A stretch of 22,433 nt of DNA from Actinomycetes bacterium (GTDB lineage: Bacteria > Actinomycetota > CALGFH01): positions 1-22,433 of the forward strand of contig JASLIH010000362.1 in assembly GCA_030152105.1 (NCBI GenBank), written 5' to 3'. Below, one piece after another: positions 14,358-22,433 of the stretch. The stretch's first letter is position 1, and every line of letters starts with the position of its first letter. The position numbers and the translations under genes were made by a program. The notes beneath the pieces are model-generated. The model saw only the letters and a program-made list of their open reading frames with translations. It was not told where the DNA came from and made no database searches.

Positions 14358-16228
14358 GCCGCCGGATAGGTCCAGGGGGGACCCGGGGCCGGGCGACGCG
14401 ACCAGGGCTCGGCACCTCCGCTCCGGCGGCGGCCGCCTCGGCGACGACCATTGGGGCGCCGCCGAAGGTGGAGCGCGGGTCGCGGGACCGGCGGGCCGGG
14501 CGGCGGGCTCGGGCCTGGTTGTGGCCGCTGGTCCGGCCTCACCGGGGGCTGGTCCTGCTGGCCTCGGCGGCCGTGCTCGTCCAGACCGGGGCCGTTCTGG
14601 CCATGCCGTACCTGGTCAAGGTGGCCATCGACCAGGGCATCGTGCCGAAGGACCTGGCGGTGATCAACCGGGTCGCCCTGGCCTACCTGGTCCTGGCCGG
14701 TGTGCAGTTCCTGGCCGGCAGGGTCGAGATCGAGACCGTGGCCAGGGCCGGGCAGCGGGTGCTGTTCACCGTTCGGACCAAGCTGTTCCGCCACCTCCAG
14801 ACCCTCTCGCTCGACTTCTACGAGCGCGAGCGGACGGGCAGGCTGGTCGCCCGCATGACCGCCGACATCGACGCCATGAGCGACCTCGTCACCGACGGCC
14901 TGGTCACGCTCGTCACCGCGCTCATCACCATGGTCGGGGTGGCGGTCATCCTGGTCGTCATGGACTGGCAGCTGGCCCTGGCCACCCTGGTCGTGGCCCC
15001 GCTGATCGCCCTGGCCGCCCGGTCCTGGCGGGGCTGGTCGGCCGACGCCTACCGCCAGGTCAGGGAGACCCACAGCGTGGTCACGGTGCAGCTCCAGGAG
15101 TCGCTGTCGGGGGTGCGGGCGATCCAGTCGTTCCGTCGGGAGCGGGCCACCGCCGCCCGCCTGGAGGAGGCCAACCACGCCGAGCGGGTCGCCCACTGGC
15201 GCACCATCGGCCTGGCCTCGTTCTTCTTCCCCGGGATCGAGTTCCTCGGCACGGCCGCCATGGTGGTCGTGCTCGGCGTCGGCGGGCAGCGGGTGCTCGG
15301 CGGAGACCTGGAGATTGGCGTCCTGGCCGCGTTCCTGCTCTACCTGCGCAACCTGTTCGACCCGGTGCAGCAGCTCTCGGAGCTGTACGACAGCTTCCAG
15401 TCGGCCACCGCCGGGGCCGAGCGGGTCGGGGCCGTGCTCGCCGAGCAGCCCTCGGTCCGCGAGGCTCCCGACCCGGTCCCCCTCCCCGACCCGCGCGGCG
15501 AGGTCCGGCTCGAGGACGTCTGCTTCGCCTACGACCAGGGGCCGGGGGTGCTCCATGACGTCGACCTGGCGGTGGCCCCCGGGACGACCCTGGCCCTGAT
15601 CGGGCCGACCGGGGCCGGCAAGTCGACCGTGGCCAAGCTGATCGCCCGCTTCTACGACCCCCTGGGCGGCCGGATCACCCTCGACGGGGTCGACCTGCGC
15701 CAGGTCCGCCTGGCCGACCTGCGCCAGGCCATGGGCTACGTGCCCCAGGAGGGGTTCCTGTTCTCGGGAACCATCCTGGACAACATCCGCTTCGGCCGCC
15801 CGGGCGCGACCCGGGCCGAGGTCGAGGCGGCCGCCCGCGCGGTCGGGGCCGACCAGGTCATCGCCGGCCTGCCCGACGGCTACGACACGCAGGTCGGCGA
15901 GCGGGGGGCGCTGCTGGCCGCCGGCGAGCGCCAGTTGGTCGCCTTCGCCAGGGCCTGGATCGCCGACCCGGCCCTGCTGATCCTCGACGAGGCCACCAGC
16001 AACCTGGACGCGGCCAGCGAGGCCCGCATCACCGACGCCCTCCAGCGCCTCCGCTCGGGCAGGACCACCATCATCATCGCCCACCGGCTGACCACCATCG
16101 CCCAGGCCGACCAGATCGCCGTGGTCGAGGACGGCCGCATCGTCGAGTCCGGCACCCCGGCCGAGCTCCGCGCCCGCGGCGGCCGCTTCGCCGACCTGTT
16201 CACCCGCTGGCTCGCCGGCGCCGCCTGA
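14354..16228 (+). CDS. Heterodimeric ABC exporter, subunit 2 (catalytic-site ATPase)
   Basis: A 624-residue protein. A disordered, basic Ala/Gly/Arg N-terminal leader of about 50 residues precedes six membrane helices (about 55-345) and an ATPase domain (about 385-615). Walker A GPTGAGKST (K423), Walker B LLILDEATSNLD (D545, E546) and H-switch IIIAHRLTT (H577) are all intact. The signature is degenerate, LAAGERQ (521-527) instead of LSGGQ. It therefore supplies the catalytic residues while subunit 1 supplies the good signature, as in known heterodimeric multidrug or lipid exporters. It is translationally coupled to subunit 1. The substrate is unknown. Confidence 0.93.
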   Translation: MSRRIGPGGTRGRATRPGLGTSAPAAAASATTIGAPPKVERGSRDRRAGRRARAWLWPLVRPHRGLVLLASAAVLVQTGAVLAMPYLVKVAIDQGIVPKDLAVINRVALAYLVLAGVQFLAGRVEIETVARAGQRVLFTVRTKLFRHLQTLSLDFYERERTGRLVARMTADIDAMSDLVTDGLVTLVTALITMVGVAVILVVMDWQLALATLVVAPLIALAARSWRGWSADAYRQVRETHSVVTVQLQESLSGVRAIQSFRRERATAARLEEANHAERVAHWRTIGLASFFFPGIEFLGTAAMVVVLGVGGQRVLGGDLEIGVLAAFLLYLRNLFDPVQQLSELYDSFQSATAGAERVGAVLAEQPSVREAPDPVPLPDPRGEVRLEDVCFAYDQGPGVLHDVDLAVAPGTTLALIGPTGAGKSTVAKLIARFYDPLGGRITLDGVDLRQVRLADLRQAMGYVPQEGFLFSGTILDNIRFGRPGATRAEVEAAARAVGADQVIAGLPDGYDTQVGERGALLAAGERQLVAFARAWIADPALLILDEATSNLDAASEARITDALQRLRSGRTTIIIAHRLTTIAQADQIAVVEDGRIVESGTPAELRARGGRFADLFTRWLAGAA

Positions 16229-16265
16229 GCGTTCTCCGCACCCTAGGCGCAACGCCCTCGACCTG

Positions 16266-16285
16266 CGCCGACTCGGCTGTCGGCG
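16266..16285 (+). terminator. Hairpin downstream of the ABC exporter operon
   Basis: CGCCGAC and GTCGGCG enclose TCGGCT, 38 bp after the stop. There is no U-run, so termination is uncertain. A possible -10 (TATGCT, 16294-16299) for the next gene follows closely. Confidence 0.35.
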
Positions 16286-16332
16286 GGCCCGCGTATGCTC
16301 CCGGCCGGACCCGGAACGCGAGAAAGGTCCTC

Positions 16333-16893
16333 ATGGCCAAGCTGATCTACTCGGCGATCGCCTCGCTGGACGGCTACGTCGCGGACGAGGACGGCAACTT
16401 CGACTGGTCCGAGCCCGACGAGGAGGTGCACCGCTTCGTCAACGACCTCGAGCGGCGGGTCGGCACCTACCTGTACGGGCGGCGGATGTACGAGGTGATG
16501 GCCTACTGGGAGACCGCCAGCACCCAGGCCGGCCAGCCGCCGTTCGTTCGCGACTACGCCGAGGTCTGGCAATCGGCCGACAAGGTCGTCTACTCGCGGA
16601 CGCTGGAGGGTGTCTCCAGCGCCAGGACCCGGATCGAGCGGGGCTTCGACCCCGAGGCGGTCCGGCAGCTGAAGGCGGCGGCCGGCGCCGACCTCAGCGT
16701 CGGCGGTCCCGGCCTCGCCGCCGAGGCTCTGAAGGCCGGCCTGGTCGACGAGCTGCACCTGTTCCTCTCGCCGGTCGTGGTCGGTGGGGGCAACCGGGCC
16801 CTCCCCGACGACATCCGCCTGCGGCTGGAGCTCCTGGACGAGCGCCGCTTCGGCAACGGCGTGGTCCACCTCCACTACCGCACCAGACCCTGA
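16333..16893 (+). CDS. Dihydrofolate reductase-like (RibD C-terminal domain) protein
   Basis: A 186-residue NADPH-binding protein of the RibD_C family. It opens MAKLIYSAIASLDGYVADEDGNFDW, the usual form of the stand-alone DHFR-like proteins. YLYGRRMYEVMAYWE, VVYSRTLEG and GADLSVGGPGLAAEALKAGLVDELHLFLSPVVVGGGNRALP are the cofactor-binding and core strands. True folate or riboflavin activity is not implied, and most stand-alone members are uncharacterised reductases. The ATG at 16333 follows AAAGG. A possible -10 box TATGCT lies at 16294-16299, without a good -35. The next cupin gene starts 9 bp downstream, so the two form an operon. Confidence 0.88.
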   Translation: MAKLIYSAIASLDGYVADEDGNFDWSEPDEEVHRFVNDLERRVGTYLYGRRMYEVMAYWETASTQAGQPPFVRDYAEVWQSADKVVYSRTLEGVSSARTRIERGFDPEAVRQLKAAAGADLSVGGPGLAAEALKAGLVDELHLFLSPVVVGGGNRALPDDIRLRLELLDERRFGNGVVHLHYRTRP

Positions 16894-16902
16894 GGAGCCC
16901 TG

Positions 16903-17394
16903 ATGTCCCCCATCCCGCGGCCGAAGATGGCGGCGCCCGGCGAGGGCAAGACGATCATGCTGTTCGCGGTGCGCTTCGACTACAAGGTGACCAGCGCCGA
17001 CTCCGGCGGCGACCTGGCCGCGCTCGAGGTCACGATCCCGCCCCGGACCCTGGTCAAGCCCCACAACCACTCCCGTGAGGACGAGTTCACCGTCGTGCTC
17101 GCCGGCACGGTCGGGGCCAGGGTCGGGGACCAGGTGGTGGAGGCCGACGCCGGGGCGTCACTGGTCAAGCCAAGGGGCACCCCGCACGCCATGTGGAACG
17201 CCGGCGCCGAGCCGGCCAGGGTCCTTGAGGTGCTCTCCCCGGGCGGCCTGGAGGACTACTTCGAGGAGCTGGCCCCGGTACTTCGCGAGCACGCCCCGCC
17301 GGCCACCTACGACGCGCTCGCCGAGCGCTACGGCCTCACCATCCAGAACGACTGGATCGAGGAGCTGGAGCGCACCTACGGCGTGAAGCTCTAG
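16903..17394 (+). CDS. Cupin-domain protein, 163 residues
   Basis: A single cupin barrel. Motif 1 is PPRTLVKPHNHSREDEFTVVLAG, with ligands likely in HNHSREDE (His-x-His-x4-Glu). Motif 2 is GASLVKPRGTPHAMWNAG, with the usual PxGxxHxxxN spacing, so metal binding is likely. The C-terminal 45 residues (LEDYFEELAPVLREHAPP onward) are helical. This type of quercetin-dioxygenase-like cupin is common in actinobacteria and has no fixed function. The start is fixed by GAGGAG (16892-16897), which overlaps the preceding stop. The stop shares CTAG with the convergent FAD oxidoreductase gene. Confidence 0.85.
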   Translation: MSPIPRPKMAAPGEGKTIMLFAVRFDYKVTSADSGGDLAALEVTIPPRTLVKPHNHSREDEFTVVLAGTVGARVGDQVVEADAGASLVKPRGTPHAMWNAGAEPARVLEVLSPGGLEDYFEELAPVLREHAPPATYDALAERYGLTIQNDWIEELERTYGVKL

Positions 17395-18779
17395 CGCTCG
17401 GCCAGGACCGGTGTCGGCGGGATGTTGGCGTTCATACGGAACAGGTTGGCCGGGTCGTAGCGGTCCTTGAGGGCGGTCAGGCGCTTGAGGCGCTCGCCGT
17501 AGGCGGCCTCGACCCCGGCCGCGCCCTCGTCGGAGATGAAGTGCGAGTACACCCCCGTGCTGGAGGGGCGCAGGTCGGTCCAGCCCTGGCGCACCCAGGC
17601 GGTGTGGCGGTCGCCGCCGGGGTCGGGCGGTGGCCAGCCGGCGACGATGCTGAGCTCGAACCCGTTCCCGCGCTCGCCGACGGCGGTGGCGTCCGGGTCG
17701 ACCTGGCCGGCGGCGCCGCCCATAACGAACCCGGCGGTGTAGGACAGCGGCGAGGTGATGGTGTCGGTGAGCCCGCAGATCACGTCGATGACGTCGTCGG
17801 TGAGCTCGGGGACCCGCTGTGAGCGCCAGTAGTAGTGCATGCCGTGCTGGTTGCCGCCGTCCACCATGGACTGCAGGAACAGGTACGGCAGGGGCCGCAC
17901 GTTGTCGGCGACGGGCCTGGCGACCCGGCGCAGCGGCGCCATCGCCCGCTGCCCCTCGGCCGGGTCGCCGGCCCAGCTCAGCGTCAGCCCCAGGACCGGC
18001 TTGCCGTAGTGCTCCGGTGGCACCAGCGGCCCCGGCGGGGCCAGGCGCGCAACCAGCACCATGCCCAGCTCGTCGGGGGCCTGGGGGCCGACGTCGCGGA
18101 GCACGCGGAGCACCTCGGGGGCGTCGGCCAGGGGCCAGAGGACCGGCCCGCAGAGCAGCATCGGGCCGACCGGGTGGAGCCGGTACTCGAAGGCGGTGGC
18201 GATCCCGAAGTTGCCCCCGCCGCCCCGCAGCCCCCAGAACAGCTCCGGCTCGGTCCAGGCGTCGACGTGGAGGGGCTCGCCCTCTGCGGTGACCAGGTCG
18301 ACCGAGCGCAGGTTGTCGACGGTCAGGCCGAACTTGCGCATCGTGTGGCCAAGGCCCCCGCCGAGGGTCAGCCCGCCGATGCCGGTGTGGCTGACGATCC
18401 CGGACGGGGCGGCCAGCCCGAACCGTTGCGTGGCCCGGTCCAGCTCCCCGAGCAGGACCCCGCCGGCCACCCTGGCGGTGCGGGCCCCCGGGTCGACCCG
18501 GACCGCCTTCATGGAGGACAGGTCGATCATCAGGCCGCCGTCGACCACGGCGTGGCCGGCCACGGCGTGCCCGCCGCCCCGGACCGAGACCAGCAGGTCG
18601 TGCTCGCGGGCGAACCGCACGGCCACGGCGACGTCGTCGGCCCCGGCGCAGCGGGCGATCAGGGCCGGGCGCCGGTCGATGGCCCCGTTCCAGACGCGGC
18701 GGGCCTCGTCGTAGCCCTCCTCGCCAGGCCGGAGCAGCGCCCCCCGGAAGCGCCCCCGCAGCTCCTGGAACCCCTTCAT
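17391..18779 (-). CDS. FAD-linked oxidoreductase, berberine-bridge-enzyme (BBE) type
   Basis: A 462-residue protein of the VAO/PCMH flavoprotein superfamily. The FAD domain includes VRGGGHAVAGHAV, whose His71 is the expected 8-alpha-histidyl FAD attachment, and GIGGLTLGGGLGHTMRKFGLTVDN. The second Cys attachment point used by doubly linked BBE enzymes is not present (SHTG there), so FAD is probably bound at one site. The C-terminus has the BBE motif YDPANLFRMNANIP. Bacterial members oxidise alcohols, sugars or natural-product intermediates with oxygen. There is no signal peptide. Its start overlaps the stop of the upstream NmrA-like gene (ATGA), so the two are cotranslated. Confidence 0.9.
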   Translation of the reverse strand: MKGFQELRGRFRGALLRPGEEGYDEARRVWNGAIDRRPALIARCAGADDVAVAVRFAREHDLLVSVRGGGHAVAGHAVVDGGLMIDLSSMKAVRVDPGARTARVAGGVLLGELDRATQRFGLAAPSGIVSHTGIGGLTLGGGLGHTMRKFGLTVDNLRSVDLVTAEGEPLHVDAWTEPELFWGLRGGGGNFGIATAFEYRLHPVGPMLLCGPVLWPLADAPEVLRVLRDVGPQAPDELGMVLVARLAPPGPLVPPEHYGKPVLGLTLSWAGDPAEGQRAMAPLRRVARPVADNVRPLPYLFLQSMVDGGNQHGMHYYWRSQRVPELTDDVIDVICGLTDTITSPLSYTAGFVMGGAAGQVDPDATAVGERGNGFELSIVAGWPPPDPGGDRHTAWVRQGWTDLRPSSTGVYSHFISDEGAAGVEAAYGERLKRLTALKDRYDPANLFRMNANIPPTPVLAER

Positions 18780-19645
18780 CGGATGGCCTCCTCGAGGAAG
18801 TCGGCCAGCCGGGTCGCTGTGGTGGCGTCGGCGGTGTCGCGCACGCTGGCGAACCCCCCGTGCCGGTTGAGGCCGAGCTGCAGCTCCACCATGGCCGAGG
18901 CCCCCGCCTCGGACATGCCGAACCCCATCAGCGCGCCCTGCACGTCGGCCGGCGGGAACTGGACGTAGCCCACCTCGGGTAGGCCGAGCCGCTCACCGAG
19001 GGCGCGGGTGGCCGCCCGCAGGCTGACGTCCTCCGGCCCCACCAGCTGCTTGACCTGGTGCCCGCTGAAGTCCCGGCGGGCCAGCCGCTCGGCGACCTCG
19101 GCGGCGACGTCGCGGGTGGCGATCATCGGCAGCTCGAGGTCGCCGTCAATAGCGCTCGCGTTGATGCCCTTGGCCTTGATCAGCGGCAGGCCGGCCAGCA
19201 GGTTCTCCATGTAGAACGGCGACCGCAGCACCAGCACGTTGCGGTCGCCGAGCCCGGACAGCCGCCCCTCGAGCTCGCGCAGCCCGGCCGCCGGACCGGT
19301 GGCGCCGGGCTGGCCGGCGGCGACGGTGCTGAGGGCGACGACGTGGCCGACACCGGACGCGGCGAGGGCGTCGGCGATGGCCTGGCTCATCCGCGAGCGG
19401 GTGGCCGTGAACTCCGGGTCGGTGACCACGTCGGGCAGCACCACCAGGGCCGCCTCGGCGTCCTTGAGGAACACGCCCAGGTCCCCGGGGTCGATCTGGT
19501 CGCCGGCCACGACCTCGGCCCCCCGCCGGCCGAGCTCCTCGAGCCTGCGCCGGTGCTCCAGCACCCGCACCGGCTGGTCCTGACGCAACAGCAGGTCGGC
19601 AACCTTGCTCCCGACGTTCCCGGCAGCACCCATCACCGCGATCAT
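18776..19645 (-). CDS. NmrA-family NAD(P)-binding protein
   Basis: A 289-residue atypical short-chain dehydrogenase. The N-terminal MIAVMGAAGNVGSKVADLLL has the GxxGxxG dinucleotide site (6-12). LVVLPDV, HVVALSTVAAG and LRSPFYMENLLAGLP are typical of NmrA/QOR2-like proteins, some of which sense the NADP(H) state and some of which reduce quinones. The catalytic YxxxK of true SDRs is not evident, so it may be a sensor or binding protein. The ATG at 19645 has a perfect AAAGGAGG site. It leads a two-gene operon with the FAD oxidoreductase, and lies 75 bp downstream of the AfsR-like regulator on the same strand. Confidence 0.88.
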   Translation of the reverse strand: MIAVMGAAGNVGSKVADLLLRQDQPVRVLEHRRRLEELGRRGAEVVAGDQIDPGDLGVFLKDAEAALVVLPDVVTDPEFTATRSRMSQAIADALAASGVGHVVALSTVAAGQPGATGPAAGLRELEGRLSGLGDRNVLVLRSPFYMENLLAGLPLIKAKGINASAIDGDLELPMIATRDVAAEVAERLARRDFSGHQVKQLVGPEDVSLRAATRALGERLGLPEVGYVQFPPADVQGALMGFGMSEAGASAMVELQLGLNRHGGFASVRDTADATTATRLADFLEEAIR

Positions 19646-19686
19646 CGCGGCCTCCTTTCCTCGATGGGGAGAGGATGGGCGGCGGG

Positions 19687-19716
19687 GCGTTCCAGGAGCG
19701 TTCCGGGGAGTGTTCC
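19687..19716. promoter_or_regulatory. Three heptamer direct repeats upstream of the NmrA-FAD operon
   Basis: GCGTTCC at 19687-19693, GCGTTCC at 19698-19704 and GTGTTCC at 19710-19716, with 4- and 5-base spacers. SARP/AfsR-type activators bind direct heptamer repeats at 11-bp pitch. A short hairpin (CGGGGA-GTGT-TCCCCG, 19704-19719) overlaps the last two copies and is an alternative explanation. Confidence 0.45.
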
Positions 19717-19720
19717 CCGC

Positions 19721-22433
19721 TCAGCCGCGGGCGAGGAGCGCGGCCGCCTCGCGCAGGTCGGGGGTGTCGCCCCGCTCGGGGAGGGTGTCGAGGACCGCCC
19801 GCAGCCGCTCCCGGTCCCGGCCCGGCGAGCGGTCGTCGCCGGCATCGAGACGGTGGCGGAGCAGGCTGGTCGCGGCCCGCAGCTCGAGCAGCCGGGCGCC
19901 CTGGCCGCGGGCGACCTCGAGCGCGCGCCGGAGCTCCGCCTCGACCTCGTCGGCGGGGGCGCCGAGCGCGGCCAGGAACTCGGCCCGGCGGCGGCGGGCC
20001 TCCGACGCCCAGGTGCGGACGTCGCCGTCAAGGCCGAGGGCGCCGTCGGCGGCGACCAGGCCGGTCCGGGTGTCGCCGGCGACCACACAGGCCTCCAGGA
20101 GCACCCGCGCGACCATGGCGCGCATGCCGGGGGCGTGGTCGTCCTCGTCGGCACCACCGGGGGCTCGCCGGATGCGGTCCATGCCGGCCGCCGTGTGACC
20201 GTCGAGCACCTGGACGTACCCGGCCAGGGCGTCGGCGACGACCCGGCCCCCCCGGGCCAGGTCGTCCGGCCGGGCGGCCAGCTCGGCGACGTAGGCCCGG
20301 ACCGACGCCGGGTCGCGCAGCTCCAGGGCCAGGACGGCCCCGAACACCAGCGCGGCCTCGCGGTTGTGCGGCTGCCCGCTCTCGGTCGCCCGGGCCAGGG
20401 CGGCGGCCCGGGCGCCGGCCGCCGCCTCCGGGCGGCCGAGGAAGCCGAGGGTGTTGCCGAGGCGGCTGGTGGACAGGACCTCGGTGGTCGCGCCGAAGCG
20501 GGCCAGCCGGTCCGACCGGCGCTCGGGCCGGAACTGGTCGACGGCCGCCTCGAGGTGCCGCCGGGCGGTCTCGAACTCGCCTTCCCAGAAGGCGACCAGC
20601 CCGAGCACGTAGTCGCCCTGGACGGCGCGCAGCTCGTCTCCCCGGCGCGCACCACCGGCCCGGAGCCGCTCGCCGACCCGGCGCGCGCCCTCGAAGTCCC
20701 CCTGGGACAGCCTGGCCATCGCCGCCGACCGCAGCAGCGGCGGCGCCGGCTCGACCCCGAGCTCGCCGGCCAGCTCCAGGGCCCGCCGCTGCACCTCGCC
20801 CAGCCGCTCCGAGGCATACCCGTCGACGATGCCGAGCGGTCCCTGGAGGCGGGTCAGGAGGGCCAGCTCGCGCTCCCGGTGGGCCGGGGACGGGGGCTGG
20901 GCCCGGAGCAGCCGGAGGGCGCGGCCGAGCAGGCGGACGGCCTCGTCGTAGGCTGGCAGCCGCTGGGCCGCCGAGGCGGCACGCTCGTACCAGGCGACCG
21001 CCTCGGAGACCGCGCCGGCCCGCTCGTGGTGGGCGGCCACCTGGGCGGCCACCGGCTCGGGATCGCCGGCGTGCAGCCGCTCCAGCGCCCTGGCGACGAG
21101 CAGGTGGGTGTGGCGGCGCCGGGCCGGGCTGAGGCCGAGGTAGGCGGCCTCCCGGACCCGGTCGTGGGTGAAGTCGTAGGCGTCGGGCCCCTGGTCCCGG
21201 ACCAGGCGGCGCCGCCACAGCTCGTCCAGCCCGCCGACCAGGGCCGCCTCGCCGGCCTGGCTGGCCTCGGCGAGCACGTCGGTGCTGAACTCCCGCCCGA
21301 TGGTCGCGGCGACCCCGGCCAGGTCGCGGGCCGGGCCCGACAGCTGGGCGAGGCGGGACTCGATCACCGCCTGGACCTTCGGGGTGACCGGGGCGGGCTG
21401 GTCCTGCCCGCTCCAGCCGGCGCGCAGGGCCTCGACCACGAACAGCGGGTTGCCCTCGGTCTCGGCGAACAGCCGCTCGGCCTCGGGGGCGGTGAGCGGC
21501 CGCCGGCGCAGCCGCTCGGCCAGGGCCGCCGTCTCCCGGGCCGAGAACCGCCCGACCTCGACCTCGGCGACCCGGTCGAGCGCCCGCAGCCCGGTCAGCA
21601 GGTCGTGCAGCGGGTGCTCCGGGTCCAGCTCCTCGGGCCGGACGGTCGCCACCACCAGGAGCGGGGCCCGCGGCTGGGCTCGGAGCAGGTAGTGCAGGAA
21701 CTGCAGGGTCTCCCGGTCGGCCCAGTGCAGGTCGTCGGCGACCAGCAGCAGCGGGCCGGGGGACGCCAGCACGGCCCCGGCGAGTGCCTCGAACAGGAGC
21801 CGGCGCTGGTCGCGGTCGGGCGGCGGGGCGGGAGCGGGGCGGCCGGGCGCGGCCGGGCGGAGCTCGGGCAGCAGGCGGGCCAGCTCCTCCCGCCGGGCCG
21901 GGTCGAGCCGTCCGAGGTGCCCGGCCAGGGCGTCCGAGCGGAGCCAGGCCACCACCGGCCCGTAGGCGAGCGCCCCCTCGGCCGGGTAGGAGCGGGCCTG
22001 GCTGGTCGCGGCCCCGCGGGAGGCGCACCAGGAGCTGAACTCCTCGACCAGCCGCGTCTTGCCGGCGCCGGGCTCGCCGGTGACCAGCACCAGCTGGGCG
22101 GCCCCGGCCTCGGCGGCCCGCCACAGGCCGGTCAGGCGGGCCCGCTGGGCGTCCCGGCCGACCAGGGGCGGCCGGCCGAGCGGACCGGTCCGTCCCGCCG
22201 CCGGCTCGGGGGCCGGCTCGGCGCTGGGTGGCAGCAGCGCCGCATAGGCCCGCCGCGTCGCCGCCGACGGCTCGACGCTCAGCTCGCGCTCAAGGGTGGC
22301 CGCGCAGGCGTGGTAGGTCCGCAGCGCCCTGGCCCGGTCGCCGCGGGCGTCGTGGAGCCGCATCAGGAGCCGGTAGGTCGCCTCCCGCAGCGGGTCCTCG
22401 CGCAGGAGCCGCTCGGCGTAGCCGATCGCCCTG
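19721..22433 (-). CDS. AfsR/SARP-like transcriptional regulator (BTAD, AAA ATPase, TPR), N-terminus outside the window
   Basis: About 903 residues are visible and the frame runs off the right edge. The first part (RAIGYAERLLREDPLREATY, then LLMRLHDARGDRARALRTYH and LERELSVEPS) is the end of a bacterial transcriptional activator (BTAD) domain, so an OmpR-type DNA-binding domain is expected just outside. An AAA_16/STAND ATPase follows, with Walker A GEPGAGKT (119-126 of the visible part), Walker B LLLVADDLHWAD (about D233-D234) and RPEELDPEHP. The last 450 residues are Ala/Arg-rich TPR-like helices. There is no C-terminal LuxR helix-turn-helix. Such proteins activate secondary-metabolite or local operons; the directly downstream NmrA-FAD operon is the natural target. 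Confidence 0.85.
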   Translation of the reverse strand, partial: RAIGYAERLLREDPLREATYRLLMRLHDARGDRARALRTYHACAATLERELSVEPSAATRRAYAALLPPSAEPAPEPAAGRTGPLGRPPLVGRDAQRARLTGLWRAAEAGAAQLVLVTGEPGAGKTRLVEEFSSWCASRGAATSQARSYPAEGALAYGPVVAWLRSDALAGHLGRLDPARREELARLLPELRPAAPGRPAPAPPPDRDQRRLLFEALAGAVLASPGPLLLVADDLHWADRETLQFLHYLLRAQPRAPLLVVATVRPEELDPEHPLHDLLTGLRALDRVAEVEVGRFSARETAALAERLRRRPLTAPEAERLFAETEGNPLFVVEALRAGWSGQDQPAPVTPKVQAVIESRLAQLSGPARDLAGVAATIGREFSTDVLAEASQAGEAALVGGLDELWRRRLVRDQGPDAYDFTHDRVREAAYLGLSPARRRHTHLLVARALERLHAGDPEPVAAQVAAHHERAGAVSEAVAWYERAASAAQRLPAYDEAVRLLGRALRLLRAQPPSPAHRERELALLTRLQGPLGIVDGYASERLGEVQRRALELAGELGVEPAPPLLRSAAMARLSQGDFEGARRVGERLRAGGARRGDELRAVQGDYVLGLVAFWEGEFETARRHLEAAVDQFRPERRSDRLARFGATTEVLSTSRLGNTLGFLGRPEAAAGARAAALARATESGQPHNREAALVFGAVLALELRDPASVRAYVAELAARPDDLARGGRVVADALAGYVQVLDGHTAAGMDRIRRAPGGADEDDHAPGMRAMVARVLLEACVVAGDTRTGLVAADGALGLDGDVRTWASEARRRRAEFLAALGAPADEVEAELRRALEVARGQGARLLELRAATSLLRHRLDAGDDRSPGRDRERLRAVLDTLPERGDTPDLREAAALLARG

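Overview
The window is about 22.4 kb of very GC-rich bacterial DNA. It has dense gene packing, GC-ending codons, GTG/TTG starts and many 4-bp ATGA overlaps. The gene families suggest a soil-type actinomycete or a related uncultured Actinomycetota lineage: TetR, an AfsR/SARP-like ATPase regulator, a DrrA/B-like exporter, an asymmetric heterodimeric ABC exporter, an SPW-repeat protein, a GH9 cellulase and a NmrA/FAD oxidoreductase pair. I found no rRNA, tRNA, CRISPR array, transposase or phage gene. Both ends cut genes: the 3' end of a flavodoxin/FMN-reductase-like gene on the left, and a BTAD-AAA-TPR regulator missing its N-terminus on the right.

Left part (1-5901). A flavoprotein tail is followed by a small hydroxynitrile-lyase-like cupin. 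On the minus strand come a YbdK-type glutamate-cysteine ligase homologue, a cold-shock protein with its own hairpin terminator, and a secreted GH9 endoglucanase. The cellulase has a clear -35/-10 promoter, and a perfect 25-bp palindrome sits at its transcription start, so it is probably repressor-controlled. An unnamed membrane protein and a slipin (SPFH) converge on a shared CTAG stop.

Middle (6185-12326). A DrrA/DrrB-like drug exporter pair is followed by an SPW-repeat membrane protein on the opposite strand. Next is the strangest object in the window: two diverged FtsH C-terminal fragments arranged as a 265-bp inverted repeat with only a 10-bp centre. The stop of each fragment overlaps the start of an outward-facing gene (SPW protein on the left, YcaQ/AlkX-like DNA glycosylase on the right). 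Then come a SAM methyltransferase and a divergent TetR regulator sharing an operator-promoter region, and a PPOX-family flavoprotein.

Right part (12591-22433). A two-gene heterodimeric ABC exporter has all its degenerate ATPase residues in one composite site. It is followed by a RibD/DHFR-like reductase with a cupin. On the minus strand, an AfsR/SARP-like regulator lies directly upstream of a NmrA-like protein and an FAD (BBE-type) oxidoreductase. Direct heptamer repeats with SARP-like spacing lie in the gap before the NmrA gene.

All six convergent gene pairs are packed to within 8 bp or overlap, and three share exactly the same 4-bp CTAG double stop.
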